64,000 nucleotides of DNA from Anaerobranca californiensis DSM 14826 (GCF_900142275.1 NZ_FRAI01000007.1:49917-113916), one strand, 5' to 3'. Positions 8,407-18,152 are shown, numbered from the stretch's first letter. A program made the numbers and translations. The notes: generated by a model not told the origin, from the letters alone.

Positions 8407-9987
8407 TTACACTAAAATTTTTCTAATTAAATAACTTATTCCATCAATAATTATCACCAATAATGCCATAGAAAATAATAATAGCCCTACCCTTTCCCAA
8501 TTACGCCAAGTAATATTTTGAGTTAATAAAGAACCTATCCCCCCTGCTCCAATTACCCCTAGTATACTGGAAGTACGGATATTGGATTCTAATCTATAAA
8601 GGAGGATACTTAGATAGTTAGGCAGGGTATGGGGAAATATCCCGTGCCTGTAGCAATGAAAACTATTCCCCCCTACTGCTAAGATGCTGTTTTTAATGTT
8701 ATCATGGGTATTTTCCACAACCTCACTATAAAGTTTTACTAATACCCCTGTAGTATAAAGACTTAAAGCCATAGCCCCTGCAAGTGGCCCTGGTCCCACT
8801 CCCCTAAAAAAAATTATAGCAGTAATTACCGGCGGAAATGTTCTAAGGATATTTACAAAAAACTTTGTCATTAAAGCTACCCCTTTCAAGGGGCTGGTAT
8901 TGTATGCAGCTAAATAGGAAAGGAACAAAGTATTTATTCCCCCTACAATTGTAGCAAAGAGGGTAATAAATACACTTTCCTTTATCCCCTTTAATGTTTG
9001 AGGAAGATAGCTAAAGTCCAGATTTACCATCCTACAAACCATATTTTTCCCCTGCTCTATCCCCAAAAGAAACCTTCCTAAAGTTATATCCATTTTTCTA
9101 GATATATAAATTCCCAAACCTAAAAGTAAAATGGGAATAGAGATTCTCTTTAACTTAGCAAAAAGAATATACACCTTTAAACTTTTAAAATTAATATAGA
9201 TATTTTTAGAATAATTCCTAATTACTAAACTTAATAAATCCATAAATCCAATGGTGATAAATAAGATTAATAATAGGGTGGCGATATTATCATACCGAAG
9301 GTGGTTTAAATCCCTCCATAATATCTGACCTATACCTCCAGCACCTACTAAACCTAAAATCGTAGCACTTCTAATATTTATTTCTAAAACAACAAAAAAA
9401 ACTGCTAAAAGTTGTCCTTTAATAACTGGCAAAATCCCTTCTCCTAGGATTTGTAAAGGATTAGCACCTACAGCCTTTAAAGAATTTAAAAAATTTTCTT
9501 CTATCCCTTCGATGTATTCTCTAAATAATTTTAATGAAACTAAGAAAGCTGTTATCGTAAGGGCTATTATCCCAGGAAAAATCCCTATACTAAATAAACT
9601 GACTAATAAAGCTGCCCAAATCAAATTGGGAATTGTCCGAAGTAAAGAAAAAAATGGGTTTAATAATATGGGTAAAAATTTTGTAGGGGTGGTATTAGCG
9701 GCAGTTAACAAAGCCATGGGAATTACCAAAAATACCCCTAAAACACTTCCTACAAAGGCTATTTCTAAAGTCTCTAAAAGCTTCGTTATAACCTCTTTAG
9801 CATAGGTAAAATTAGGATTAAACATCCTTTGAATTAAATTATACATGCTGGGAAACCCTTGATAAATTTTGACAGGATCAAAATTGACCATGAAAGCGGA
9901 ATAGGAAAAAAGGGCTCCTAATAACAATACTATAATTAAACTATAAACTTTTTTTCTAAAGATATACCTTTTGTACCAGTTGTTCAT
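8407..9987 (-). CDS. phnE: Phosphonate/phosphite-type ABC transporter permease, two PhnE domains fused
   Basis: This is the membrane channel of a phosphonate, phosphite or phosphate-ester importer working with PhnC and PhnD. The usual PhnE is about 260-290 residues; this one is 526 and contains two complete permease domains. Each ends in a recognisable ATPase-coupling loop (LKAVGANPLQILGEGILP near 170; ILAVGGNSFHCYRHGIFP near 430), and each is followed by an IRxSxxLGxxGAGGIG segment. About twelve membrane helices are visible. It starts at ATG 9987 inside the end of phnC (32-base overlap). Two-permease organisation is known as separate genes; here both are in one chain. The substrate is not determined, and no phosphonate-degrading enzyme lies nearby. 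Confidence 0.92.
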   Translation of the reverse strand: MNNWYKRYIFRKKVYSLIIVLLLGALFSYSAFMVNFDPVKIYQGFPSMYNLIQRMFNPNFTYAKEVITKLLETLEIAFVGSVLGVFLVIPMALLTAANTTPTKFLPILLNPFFSLLRTIPNLIWAALLVSLFSIGIFPGIIALTITAFLVSLKLFREYIEGIEENFLNSLKAVGANPLQILGEGILPVIKGQLLAVFFVVLEINIRSATILGLVGAGGIGQILWRDLNHLRYDNIATLLLILFITIGFMDLLSLVIRNYSKNIYINFKSLKVYILFAKLKRISIPILLLGLGIYISRKMDITLGRFLLGIEQGKNMVCRMVNLDFSYLPQTLKGIKESVFITLFATIVGGINTLFLSYLAAYNTSPLKGVALMTKFFVNILRTFPPVITAIIFFRGVGPGPLAGAMALSLYTTGVLVKLYSEVVENTHDNIKNSILAVGGNSFHCYRHGIFPHTLPNYLSILLYRLESNIRTSSILGVIGAGGIGSLLTQNITWRNWERVGLLLFSMALLVIIIDGISYLIRKILV

Positions 9988-10687
9988 CTACTTCACCTGT
10001 CTTTTTATCAAATAACACTTGACCTTTAGAAAGGGCGACAATTCTATGACAATACTTTAACGCCAAATTTACATCGTGAAGATTTATTACTATAGTGATT
10101 TTTTGTTTTTCATTGATTTTTTTAAAATAATTCATGATATTTTCTCCAACCTTTAAATCTAAGTTAGAAACCGGTTCATCGGCTAAAATTATTCCCGGCT
10201 GTTGACAAAGGGCCTTTGCTATGGCAACCCTTTGCTTTTGCCCTCCACTTAAACGATCAGCCCTGGCAAAAATTTTATCTTCTAAACCCACCTCTTTAAT
10301 CCCTTGTAATGCTAAGTAATAGTCACTATCTTTGTATAAATTAAAAAAAGATTGGAGGGAAGACATATAGCCTAGCCTTCCCAATAGAACATTAGCTAAC
10401 ACCGAGGATCGCTCAACTAAATTATAATCTTGAAAAACAAAACCTATCTGCCGCCTAACTTTTCTTAAAGAAGATGTATCTAAGTTGGTAATTTCCCTTC
10501 CATCGATATAAACTTTACCTTTAACGGGCTTTACTAATAAATTGATGGTTTTTAATAATGTAGATTTACCTCCTCCACTAGGACCTATTATTCCTACGAA
10601 TTCCCCTTTTTTAATTTCTAAGTTAATATCCTTGATTCCTAAGGTTTTATTATTATAAATTACTGTGACATCCTCTAATTTGATCAT
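9956..10687 (-). CDS. phnC: Phosphonate/phosphite-type ABC transporter ATP-binding protein
   Basis: This is the ATPase that powers the import system. Walker A (GPSGGGKST, about residue 37), Q-loop (FVFQDYN), signature (LSGGQKQRVAIAKAL, about 148), Walker B (IILADEP) and the H-loop (INLHD) are all present. The 243-residue length matches PhnC. It lies 12 bases after phnD and overlaps phnE by 32 bases, so the three genes are one operon in the order D-C-E. The family assignment is firm; the transported compound is not. Confidence 0.95.
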   Translation of the reverse strand: MIKLEDVTVIYNNKTLGIKDINLEIKKGEFVGIIGPSGGGKSTLLKTINLLVKPVKGKVYIDGREITNLDTSSLRKVRRQIGFVFQDYNLVERSSVLANVLLGRLGYMSSLQSFFNLYKDSDYYLALQGIKEVGLEDKIFARADRLSGGQKQRVAIAKALCQQPGIILADEPVSNLDLKVGENIMNYFKKINEKQKITIVINLHDVNLALKYCHRIVALSKGQVLFDKKTGEVDEQLVQKVYL

Positions 10688-10699
10688 TTTATCCCAACC

Positions 10700-11578
10700 C
10701 TAATTACTATTTTTTAAATCGATATTCATCAACCTAGCCGTTTCCCTAATAATATCGTAATCACTGTCTTTAGCTTCTACAAAACCGTACATATTAAATA
10801 AAGTCTTTAACAATTCCCCACCTTCTTCACTTTTTGCGATATTCAATAATGCCCTCTTAATTTTTTCCACCAGTTCTTCTTCCATATCTCCTCTGACAGT
10901 TACACTGATATTAGGGATATAGTCGGTATAACCTAAAACTTTTGTTTCTTCTAATGCCGTTGGAAATTCATTTTGGTACCTCACCCTGATATCTACTGAA
11001 GTAGTTGCTACATCTACATCACCATTTAACAGGAGTTGTAATCCTTTATCATGACCTCCAGCGTAGATATAAGTTATATCCCTTTCTAAATCAAAACCCA
11101 ATCTTTTCAAATGGGCGGCAGGAAATAAATATCCCGATGTAGAAGTAGGATCGACAAAGGCTACCTTCTTTCCCTTTATATCTTCAAAACTTTGAATACC
11201 ACTATCCTTCCTTACTAAAAACTGTGAACGATAATGGGGCTCACCATTTCTATTTAAAGCTGTTAAAATAACTTGGGCGTTATTTTCACTGTTTGCCAAC
11301 ACATAGGCAAAGGGTGGAATAAAACCAAAATCCACTGCCCCAGATCCTAATCCTTCTACAACCCCTACATAATTTGTGGCAGTAAAAGGCCTTACAGGGA
11401 TACCAATTTCTTCTGATAACAATTGGGCTAAAGGTTCCACCGATTCTATTAACTTATCACCATCCCTCATAGGTACAAAACCCATGACAATTTCTTCACT
11501 TTTTTCTTTACTACAACCAGTTAATGTTAATGCTGATAATATCAGGATTATCCCAAAAACAGAAAACCATTTTTTCAT
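10700..11578 (-). CDS. phnD: Phosphate/phosphite/phosphonate ABC transporter substrate-binding lipoprotein
   Basis: This periplasmic-type binding protein is tethered to the outer face of the membrane by a lipid. The N-terminus has a lipoprotein signal with the lipobox LTGC (cleavage before Cys22). The mature part shows the PhnD pattern: MGFVPMRDGDKL, then DFGFIPPFAYVLA near residue 90 and FVDPTSTSGYLFPAA near residue 145, which forms part of the anion site. The 292-residue length is normal. It is the first gene of phnD-phnC-phnE, and its ATG follows GGGGAGG. Members bind phosphonates, phosphite or methylphosphonate; the sequence alone does not decide. Confidence 0.94.
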   Translation of the reverse strand: MKKWFSVFGIILILSALTLTGCSKEKSEEIVMGFVPMRDGDKLIESVEPLAQLLSEEIGIPVRPFTATNYVGVVEGLGSGAVDFGFIPPFAYVLANSENNAQVILTALNRNGEPHYRSQFLVRKDSGIQSFEDIKGKKVAFVDPTSTSGYLFPAAHLKRLGFDLERDITYIYAGGHDKGLQLLLNGDVDVATTSVDIRVRYQNEFPTALEETKVLGYTDYIPNISVTVRGDMEEELVEKIKRALLNIAKSEEGGELLKTLFNMYGFVEAKDSDYDIIRETARLMNIDLKNSN

Positions 11579-11664
11579 AAAAGATACCTCCCCTTTTTTT
11601 CTCTAATTAAAAGGATAAAGGTATTTCCCCTGATTAACAATAAATTATTTAATTTTTTTGTAGT

Positions 11665-11674
11665 GTATCGATAC
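11665..11674. promoter_or_regulatory. 10-bp perfect palindrome between divergent phnD and the 11751 gene
   Basis: GTATCGATAC lies in the 172-bp region between two divergent genes, flanked by T-rich DNA. Its position suits an operator for one or both promoters, but no regulator is identified and a 10-bp palindrome can occur by chance. Confidence 0.3.
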
Positions 11675-11750
11675 GCTTTTTGTAACTTTTTATACCTCTT
11701 TTCGTCTATTTTAATAAACTCTTAATACTTTTTTTATGGGAGGGGTTAAT

Positions 11751-13352
11751 TTGAAAAAATATAAAAAGGAAATAGGGTTTGTCGTTTTTTTAATTTTAAT
11801 AACCTTATATATTTTAGGTGGAAGTATTTCATATAAAGGGTTATTTTTTTACTACATTGGAAATGAAGAAAAGGCTATAGAATCTTTTCTACCATATGCT
11901 AAAGAAGGGAAAGGATCTAGGGTAAATGTGGAAAAGTTAATCAACCTTTATCAGCGGCAAGGGAAATACCAAGAGTTGTTTTCATTACTTCCCAACATTG
12001 CCTTTTATCCAAAATACCATAAATCAATTGTTGACTTTTTATTAGATCACTCCTCTATCCCACAAGGAGAAATGGAAATTAAAATCTTACCTCCTGTTTT
12101 AACCCAAATCTTTAATTTGCCACCTTTATCTTTAAAAACTTACTTTCTAGATCAGTTTGATAAAGAAATACTTAGAATCGCCACATATATCGATGATCCT
12201 AGTTTATACAAACTTTACCGTAGGGCCATTTTCTTGTCATCAAATGGAAACTTTTCATCTAAAAATATTACTAAATTTCCAATTGATGAAATAGATGAAC
12301 TTGAAATCGCCTACCAATTTTCTAAAGGAAACTTATATCTCGAAAGTGTCCCTGAACATTTGGAGAATTTTTATAACCATCACCTTTATAGTTGGCTCTA
12401 CGAAGTGGGAACATCAACTAGGCACTCTAGTAATCTTAGCGATGATGTATTAGAAAATTTCAAAACTTACTTTAATTCCCTAAATGAACGGGATAAAAAT
12501 ACTTTTTTAAAGATCTTTTTTCATAATAATAATATACCCTATTTACACAACTATTTACCGGATTTACCGCAGGTTAAGCTGCTAACGGCAGCCAGATATT
12601 TAGAAAATTTATCCCAACGAAAGGAAGGACTAGCTATTTTAGAAGATTTATCCCAAAATGAAAGGTATCGTTTAATAGCTGATTCTTTGAAAAATAAATT
12701 TTATATTGACTTTGATAATTTCGCCATATCCTTTGATGATTTTTTATTTTGTCCTACTAAACTTATCGACAGCAATTATTCTAGTTACCATTATTGGAGC
12801 TTTGATTTTCAAAAAGAGAAACATATGAAGGTTTATTCTCCCTCATATGAAATTTATAACATTTCCTTCCCTTGGTTAAAGTGGTCGCCAAAGGGGGACT
12901 ATGTAATAATGATTGATGGTTATAATTCTTTAACTTTATTTAAATACACCAGCCCTAAAGTAGCTAAAAGTTCATATACTATTGAATATGAAGATCTATT
13001 AATCCCTAGTTTTAAACACGAAAGTATCTTCCAAGAACTTTTGGTTTTAAACAATGTCTCTCTCTATCCCCTCTATCCCTTTGATAGTTACGGCTGGTTA
13101 TCGGAAAATGAATTTTACTATACAAGCATAGAAGATAATGGAGTATATATTTTTGATATAAAGACTGGAAGTAAAAAATTAGGGGATATACCATTTGAAG
13201 ATAATGGAAAATTACAGTCTGGTAACTTCCACTATTATTTTAAAGAAATCCCAGTAGAAGAAAACTTGAGTATCCATATTTTATACCGGAAAAATTTAAT
13301 GACTGGTAAAGAAGAAGAACTGCCTTTCTTCAGTTTTAAAAGGGATTTTTAA
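11751..13352 (+). CDS. Membrane-anchored protein of unknown function with TPR-like and possible beta-propeller parts
   Basis: I do not recognise a named family. The chain has a short basic start, one membrane helix (about residues 8-28), then a helical region with a TPR-like opening (YYIGNEEKAIESFLPYAKEG, RQGKYQELFSLLP). The C-terminal third reads like WD/propeller blades (YWSFDFQKEKHMKVYSP; WLKWSPKGDYVIMIDGY; GWLSENEFYYTSIED). The bulk is probably extracytoplasmic. An in-frame ATG lies at 11736, but the TTG at 11751 has the ribosome site GGGAGGGG directly before it at the right spacing, so I use that (533 residues). It stands alone between a divergent phn operon and a shared terminator. Confidence 0.75.
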   Translation: MKKYKKEIGFVVFLILITLYILGGSISYKGLFFYYIGNEEKAIESFLPYAKEGKGSRVNVEKLINLYQRQGKYQELFSLLPNIAFYPKYHKSIVDFLLDHSSIPQGEMEIKILPPVLTQIFNLPPLSLKTYFLDQFDKEILRIATYIDDPSLYKLYRRAIFLSSNGNFSSKNITKFPIDEIDELEIAYQFSKGNLYLESVPEHLENFYNHHLYSWLYEVGTSTRHSSNLSDDVLENFKTYFNSLNERDKNTFLKIFFHNNNIPYLHNYLPDLPQVKLLTAARYLENLSQRKEGLAILEDLSQNERYRLIADSLKNKFYIDFDNFAISFDDFLFCPTKLIDSNYSSYHYWSFDFQKEKHMKVYSPSYEIYNISFPWLKWSPKGDYVIMIDGYNSLTLFKYTSPKVAKSSYTIEYEDLLIPSFKHESIFQELLVLNNVSLYPLYPFDSYGWLSENEFYYTSIEDNGVYIFDIKTGSKKLGDIPFEDNGKLQSGNFHYYFKEIPVEENLSIHILYRKNLMTGKEEELPFFSFKRDF

Positions 13353-13381
13353 ACCCACCTCTTTGAGGTGGGTTGTTTTTT
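13352..13381. terminator. Bidirectional terminator between convergent genes
   Basis: A ten-base perfect inverted repeat (AACCCACCTC with GAGGTGGGTT, three-base loop) is followed by TTGTTTTTT on the plus strand and an A/T-rich tract on the minus strand. It serves both the 11751 gene and the UPF0182 gene. Confidence 0.85.
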
Positions 13382-13382
13382 G

Positions 13383-16028
13383 CTAATCATTTAGATATCT
13401 CTCTAAGCTTTCTAAAAGCCTTTTAACTTCTTCCATATATTTGCCGTAATCAGCCCAATTTCCATTCCTTGCTGCATTTTCCATATTGACAAAGGCGGTG
13501 TTTATCCTTTGTATTAATTCTTTTAAATTTTCGTCATCGGTGTCTACCGGATCTTGAGGTTTAACTCCTTCCCCTTCTCCAAACAGCCTTTTTAGTGCCC
13601 CTTCTAAGGTAGGTTCCATCACCAATACATCGTTATAAAATACAACTACTTGCCTTAATTCTGGAAGGCTGCGGCTTTCCGCCGTGATATAGATAGGTTC
13701 TACATAGAGAATAGAGCCATTGATAGGAATTGTCAACAAGTTACCCCTGATTACTGTAGAACCCCCTTGTCCCCAAAGGGTCATTTGACTGGAGATATAA
13801 GGATCTGAATCAATATAAGATTCAATTTGACTTGGGCCTTCCACATGTTGTCCCCTAGGGAATTGGTACAGCAAAAGTTCTCCATAATGTTCTCCATCGC
13901 TCCTAGCAGCTAACCAAGCGACCATGTTATTTCTATTCATAGGGGTATAGGGCCTTTTTAAAATAAATTCTTGCTCATTATGATGGGGAAGCCTCATTAT
14001 TATATAATATGGCTCTACTTTCACTTCATTTCCATGATACCTTTCCACGGCAATTTCCCAAACATCATTTCTATTATAAAACACTGCTGGGTCTTGGGTG
14101 TGGTAAACTGTCAATATCTCACTCTGTAAAGTAAATAAATCTAAAGGATAGCGGATATGGGGTTTCAAATATTGTGGAAAATCTTCTTTTTCTTTAATTA
14201 AATTAGGGAAAACCCCTTTCCAACTATTGATTATAGGATCTTCTTGATCAAATTGATAAATATCTACTGTCCCTTCATAGGCATCTACTACTATTTTTAC
14301 TGAATTTCTGATATAATTTATTCCTTTTGTAGATTTGGAATAAGGATAAGTAGAAGAAGTAGTATACCCGTCTACAATCCAATAAATTCTTCCATTAGCT
14401 ACAACGGGGTAAGGATCACTATCTTGTTGAATAAATGGTGCCACTTTATTTATTCTCTCTACAATATTCCTGTAATATATTATTCTACTTTCAGGGGTTA
14501 TTTCCGATGATAATAAAAGGATAGACTTTTTAAATTTATTAGCATATAACAGCCTTCTAAATAAGTTGAGGTTTACACCGGCATTGCCGTGATATGGTTC
14601 TACCCCTTCGTAATTGCTATTAACTACGATAAACTGGTTAGTCAGTTCCCCAAAATATATTTCCGGTCTTTCTAAGTTAATCCCGATACTACTGGTTACC
14701 GGCATATCTTTTAAATAATAGGTGGGATGGCCATTATTGGTCACTTTGTTTACTGGAGACATAACTACCCCATAACCATGGGTATAACGGAAATGGTGGT
14801 TAACTGGAGTCTGGGCTTCCCGAGCTAAAGACTTAATATTTGTTTCCCTAACTGCCAGCATAACTTGGCGGTATTTCCCATCTATTTTGTATCTATCGAT
14901 ATCAACATCTACAAATTCATAAAACAATCCTAAAGATTGATTTTGTTGATAATGTTGTTTTAATGGCCGGTAATCTAGTAAACGGATATTTTCAATGGTT
15001 TCCCTATTGTTTTCCAATACCTCTAAGTTTATTCCATCTTTTTTTAAAGGATACTCAATTTGTTTAATATTTTCTAAGCCATAACCCCTTCTAGTCGCCG
15101 CTATATGGTAACCCATGTATGGACTTTCTTTTTGGGCCTCATTTGGATTAACGACAAAATTTTGGATAATTGCAGCGTAAATCCCAGAACCAAAAATTGT
15201 TATTATTAACAAACCGGCAGTTATCCCCATAAGTTTTAATTTTTTCACTTTAATGTTAACTAATGAAATAACGGCTAAAATAACTGCTATTATTTGCTGC
15301 AGTCTAATTAGTGGTAATCTGGCATGGATATCGGTATATCCCGCCCCATAAAACCTGTTTCCTTCCTTTAACAATAATGAAGCCATAGACAAATTCCTAG
15401 TAGCAGCAAACCAGATAAAAAATAGGGCTAAAAAAATCGCTCCTTGGGTTTTGGCGTATTTGACAGCCCGCTCTTTTTTGGAATAGATATTGGAATTAAA
15501 AGCCACTAAATACCCTGCCACTAAAGGTAATGCAGTTAAAAAGAGTAAAGATATAAAAGAGCCACTAATTGCCGTTAACAATGGATAAGTAAATAGATAA
15601 AACCTTTCATCCCAATTAAAAATAGGATCAACTAACCCTGTAGGGCTAGAGTTAAGGTATAAATAAACCTTATCCCAAATACTTGGTAGTAAAGCTACCC
15701 AAATAATCCCCAACAAAAAAGCAATAATGATTCCGTGAACTTTCTTAAATTTAAAGGTTGGTGTTGTTATAGTTTCATTATTTTTCACCACCCTAATCCC
15801 GGGAAGTTCTAATACTGTAATTAAGGGTAATAAATTGACTAGTATAAAAACAAAGGCTAATCCCAACAATATTAATTTAATTAAAAACTCTGCTAAAAAG
15901 GGCTTTAAAAACACTTCCGTAACACCCATACTACTAAACCACAAATACTCAGTATAATAATGGGTAGCTAAATTAAATAAAATAATTATACCCAATATTA
16001 ACCCTATAATAATGGCAATTTTTTTCAT
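13383..16028 (-). CDS. UPF0182 family membrane protein
   Basis: This is a large conserved membrane protein of unknown function, common in Firmicutes, actinobacteria and cyanobacteria. The first 290 residues hold about seven membrane helices. The rest is a long outside domain with the family landmarks TRRGYGLENI, RYTHGYGVVMSPVNKV, YFGELTNQFIVVN and TIPINGSILYVEPIYI. A charged linker (EGEGVKPQDPVDTDDENL) precedes a C-terminal helix. The 881-residue length is typical. Its ATG overlaps the stop of the pseudouridine synthase gene (ATGA), so the two are translationally coupled; a working link between them is not evident. Confidence 0.92.
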   Translation of the reverse strand: MKKIAIIIGLILGIIILFNLATHYYTEYLWFSSMGVTEVFLKPFLAEFLIKLILLGLAFVFILVNLLPLITVLELPGIRVVKNNETITTPTFKFKKVHGIIIAFLLGIIWVALLPSIWDKVYLYLNSSPTGLVDPIFNWDERFYLFTYPLLTAISGSFISLLFLTALPLVAGYLVAFNSNIYSKKERAVKYAKTQGAIFLALFFIWFAATRNLSMASLLLKEGNRFYGAGYTDIHARLPLIRLQQIIAVILAVISLVNIKVKKLKLMGITAGLLIITIFGSGIYAAIIQNFVVNPNEAQKESPYMGYHIAATRRGYGLENIKQIEYPLKKDGINLEVLENNRETIENIRLLDYRPLKQHYQQNQSLGLFYEFVDVDIDRYKIDGKYRQVMLAVRETNIKSLAREAQTPVNHHFRYTHGYGVVMSPVNKVTNNGHPTYYLKDMPVTSSIGINLERPEIYFGELTNQFIVVNSNYEGVEPYHGNAGVNLNLFRRLLYANKFKKSILLLSSEITPESRIIYYRNIVERINKVAPFIQQDSDPYPVVANGRIYWIVDGYTTSSTYPYSKSTKGINYIRNSVKIVVDAYEGTVDIYQFDQEDPIINSWKGVFPNLIKEKEDFPQYLKPHIRYPLDLFTLQSEILTVYHTQDPAVFYNRNDVWEIAVERYHGNEVKVEPYYIIMRLPHHNEQEFILKRPYTPMNRNNMVAWLAARSDGEHYGELLLYQFPRGQHVEGPSQIESYIDSDPYISSQMTLWGQGGSTVIRGNLLTIPINGSILYVEPIYITAESRSLPELRQVVVFYNDVLVMEPTLEGALKRLFGEGEGVKPQDPVDTDDENLKELIQRINTAFVNMENAARNGNWADYGKYMEEVKRLLESLERYLND

Positions 16029-16909
16029 TCTTCCTCCCCCTTTATTAATCTATTTAATAATTTTTTAAAATCTCCCGGCAGTTTACTTGTAAATTTTAGT
16101 CTTTCCCCTGAAATGGGATGGGTAAAACTTAAGGAAAAACTGTGGAGTGCTTGCCTAGAGATCATAGGACTTTTTTGGTGATATAAGCTATCCCCTAAAA
16201 TACCACAACCTAAAGCCTTTAAATGAATTCTAATCTGATGGGTTCTACCTGTCAAGATATTTAACTTCAAAAGACTGTAATTTCCGTATTTTTTTAAAGT
16301 TTTATATTCGGTAATTGCTTCTTTTCCCCCATGTCCCTCAATTTTTTTAGATGTAGGTAAATCTAAAATAGGTAAATTGATTATTCCCTCATCCTTCGGC
16401 AATATTCCTTCCACCACCGCCAAATACTGCCGTTTTATTTGCCTGTCCTCCAGTTGTCTTCCTAGTAAACTATGGATATAGGAGTTTTTAGCAAAGATCA
16501 CTAAACCGGATGTTTCTCTATCTAAGCGATTGACGGGATGTATCCCAAAGCTTTCACCCTTTTTATTAAAATAATCCACTAAGCCATTAGCTAAAGTATT
16601 TAGTTGTTCATTGTGTACTGGGTGAACAAGGGTATTTCCGTCTTTATTTAAAACTATTAGAAATTTATCTTCATATATTATATTTAAAGGTAGACATTGG
16701 GGAAAAATTTCAGTAGATTCTTCTATAAATATTTCTACTAAATCCCCTTTTTTTACCGGTGTAGTAATACTAGCTAAACAATTGTTTATATAGATTTTTC
16801 CGTTGCTTTTCAGCCTCCGGTATTCCCTACGGGAAATTCGGTATTTTAATATAAGTTCTTCTTTAATATTATTAAAATTATTTACTGTAAAACTATATCT
16901 TTTCTCCAT
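16025..16909 (-). CDS. RluA-family pseudouridine synthase (RluD-like)
   Basis: It isomerises specific uridines in ribosomal or transfer RNA. The N-terminal S4-like RNA-binding domain (about residues 20-75, RISRREYRRLKSNGKIYIN) is followed by the catalytic domain. The catalytic aspartate lies in HPVNRLDRETSGLVIFA (about residue 135), with TGRTHQIRIHL near residue 222. The 294-residue length is usual for RluA/RluD enzymes. The exact RNA target cannot be assigned: RluD-type enzymes modify helix 69 of 23S rRNA, but Firmicutes carry several paralogues. Confidence 0.94.
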   Translation of the reverse strand: MEKRYSFTVNNFNNIKEELILKYRISRREYRRLKSNGKIYINNCLASITTPVKKGDLVEIFIEESTEIFPQCLPLNIIYEDKFLIVLNKDGNTLVHPVHNEQLNTLANGLVDYFNKKGESFGIHPVNRLDRETSGLVIFAKNSYIHSLLGRQLEDRQIKRQYLAVVEGILPKDEGIINLPILDLPTSKKIEGHGGKEAITEYKTLKKYGNYSLLKLNILTGRTHQIRIHLKALGCGILGDSLYHQKSPMISRQALHSFSLSFTHPISGERLKFTSKLPGDFKKLLNRLIKGEEE

Positions 16910-17008
16910 TATTCTAACCTCTTTTAGTTAACCTTTTAGATATAAAGACATATATTACTAATGAGATGTTAATCTTATTTTAACATAAATAAAAGAAGGT
17001 GGCTAATT

Positions 17009-18088
17009 ATGACAGTAAAAATTAAAAATATATATGCCGGTAGTAATACCTCTTTAGGTTTTTATTCCTTTTATGATAATGTTTTATCATCCCTCCAAAG
17101 GATCTTTATATTAAAAGGTGGACCAGGTACTGGCAAATCTACCTTAATTAAAAAAATAGCTGGAAAACTCCAAAACGAAGGTTACAATCTAACATATCTC
17201 CATTGTTCTTCCGATATTGGCTCATTAGATGGAGTTATTGTTGGAGATAACATAGCCATAGTTGATGGTACAGCTCCCCACATAATAGACCCAAAACTTC
17301 CTGCCATTACCGATGAAATCATTAACCTAGGTTCTTTTTTAAACAGGGAAAAGCTGTTACCCCATAAAAAGGAAATAAGTGAAATTAAAGAACAGATTAG
17401 CCTTCACTATAAAAAAGCTTATGAATTTTTTAGAAAAGCTAAGGAAATCCACGACCAGTGGGAAGAAATTTATTTAAAGGAAATGAATTTTAAATTAGCC
17501 GATGAAGTTGCTAAAAATTTAATTAAATTCATCATAGGTAACAGAAAAAATAAAGATAAAGGGTTAAGGAAAGATATGTTTTTCGGTGCCATTACCCCAG
17601 AAGGCCCTGTAAATTTTTATGATAATTTAATTAAAGATATCACTACAAAATTCATTATCAAAGGACGTCCCGGCACAGGAAAATCAACATTAATGAAAAA
17701 AATTGCCAAAGCTTCATTAGAAGCTGGTTTTGATACTGAAGTTTTCCACTGTGCCTTTGATCCTGAAAGTTTAGATATGGTAATTATCCCTAAACTTGAT
17801 GTAGTTATTTTAGATGGTACTGCTCCCCATGTCATAAATCCAGCAGCTCCTATGGATATTGTTATTGATATGTACACCCTTTGCCTGCCAATAGATATTG
17901 ATAATCGAAAAAAAGAGGAATTAGAAGCTGTAGAAAAGGAATTTAACCAAATGATAGCTAAAGGAATACCACATCTCAAAGAAGCTAATATCCTTCACAA
18001 AACCATGGAAAAATACTATATCGGTGCAATGGACTTTTCTAAGGTAGATGAAGTAGAGAAATACCTCTTAGAAGAAATTAAATTATAG
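17009..18088 (+). CDS. Duplicated P-loop ATPase of unknown function (PRK06851-like)
   Basis: This cytoplasmic protein consists of two similar halves, each with a Walker A motif. The first half has GGPGTGKSTLIKKIA (about residue 38) and the second GRPGTGKSTLMKKIA (about 222). Each is followed by the same later pattern: HCSSDIGSLDGV / HCAFDPESLDMV, then VDGTAPHIIDP / LDGTAPHVINP. It is an internal duplication of about 180 residues. The family is conserved in Firmicutes, but no function has been established that I know of. The ATG follows GAAGGTGG. It stands as a single gene with its own terminator. The strong conservation of both nucleotide sites suggests two working ATPase modules. Confidence 0.85.
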   Translation: MTVKIKNIYAGSNTSLGFYSFYDNVLSSLQRIFILKGGPGTGKSTLIKKIAGKLQNEGYNLTYLHCSSDIGSLDGVIVGDNIAIVDGTAPHIIDPKLPAITDEIINLGSFLNREKLLPHKKEISEIKEQISLHYKKAYEFFRKAKEIHDQWEEIYLKEMNFKLADEVAKNLIKFIIGNRKNKDKGLRKDMFFGAITPEGPVNFYDNLIKDITTKFIIKGRPGTGKSTLMKKIAKASLEAGFDTEVFHCAFDPESLDMVIIPKLDVVILDGTAPHVINPAAPMDIVIDMYTLCLPIDIDNRKKEELEAVEKEFNQMIAKGIPHLKEANILHKTMEKYYIGAMDFSKVDEVEKYLLEEIKL

Positions 18089-18100
18089 TTAAAATTAACA

Positions 18101-18132
18101 TACTCCTACACTAGGTTTAGGAGTATTTTTTT
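18101..18132 (+). terminator. Terminator after the duplicated P-loop gene
   Basis: The eight-base stem TACTCCTA / TAGGAGTA with a nine-base loop is followed by seven T. Confidence 0.85.
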
Positions 18133-18152
18133 ATATTTTTCTTTCGGAAGTC

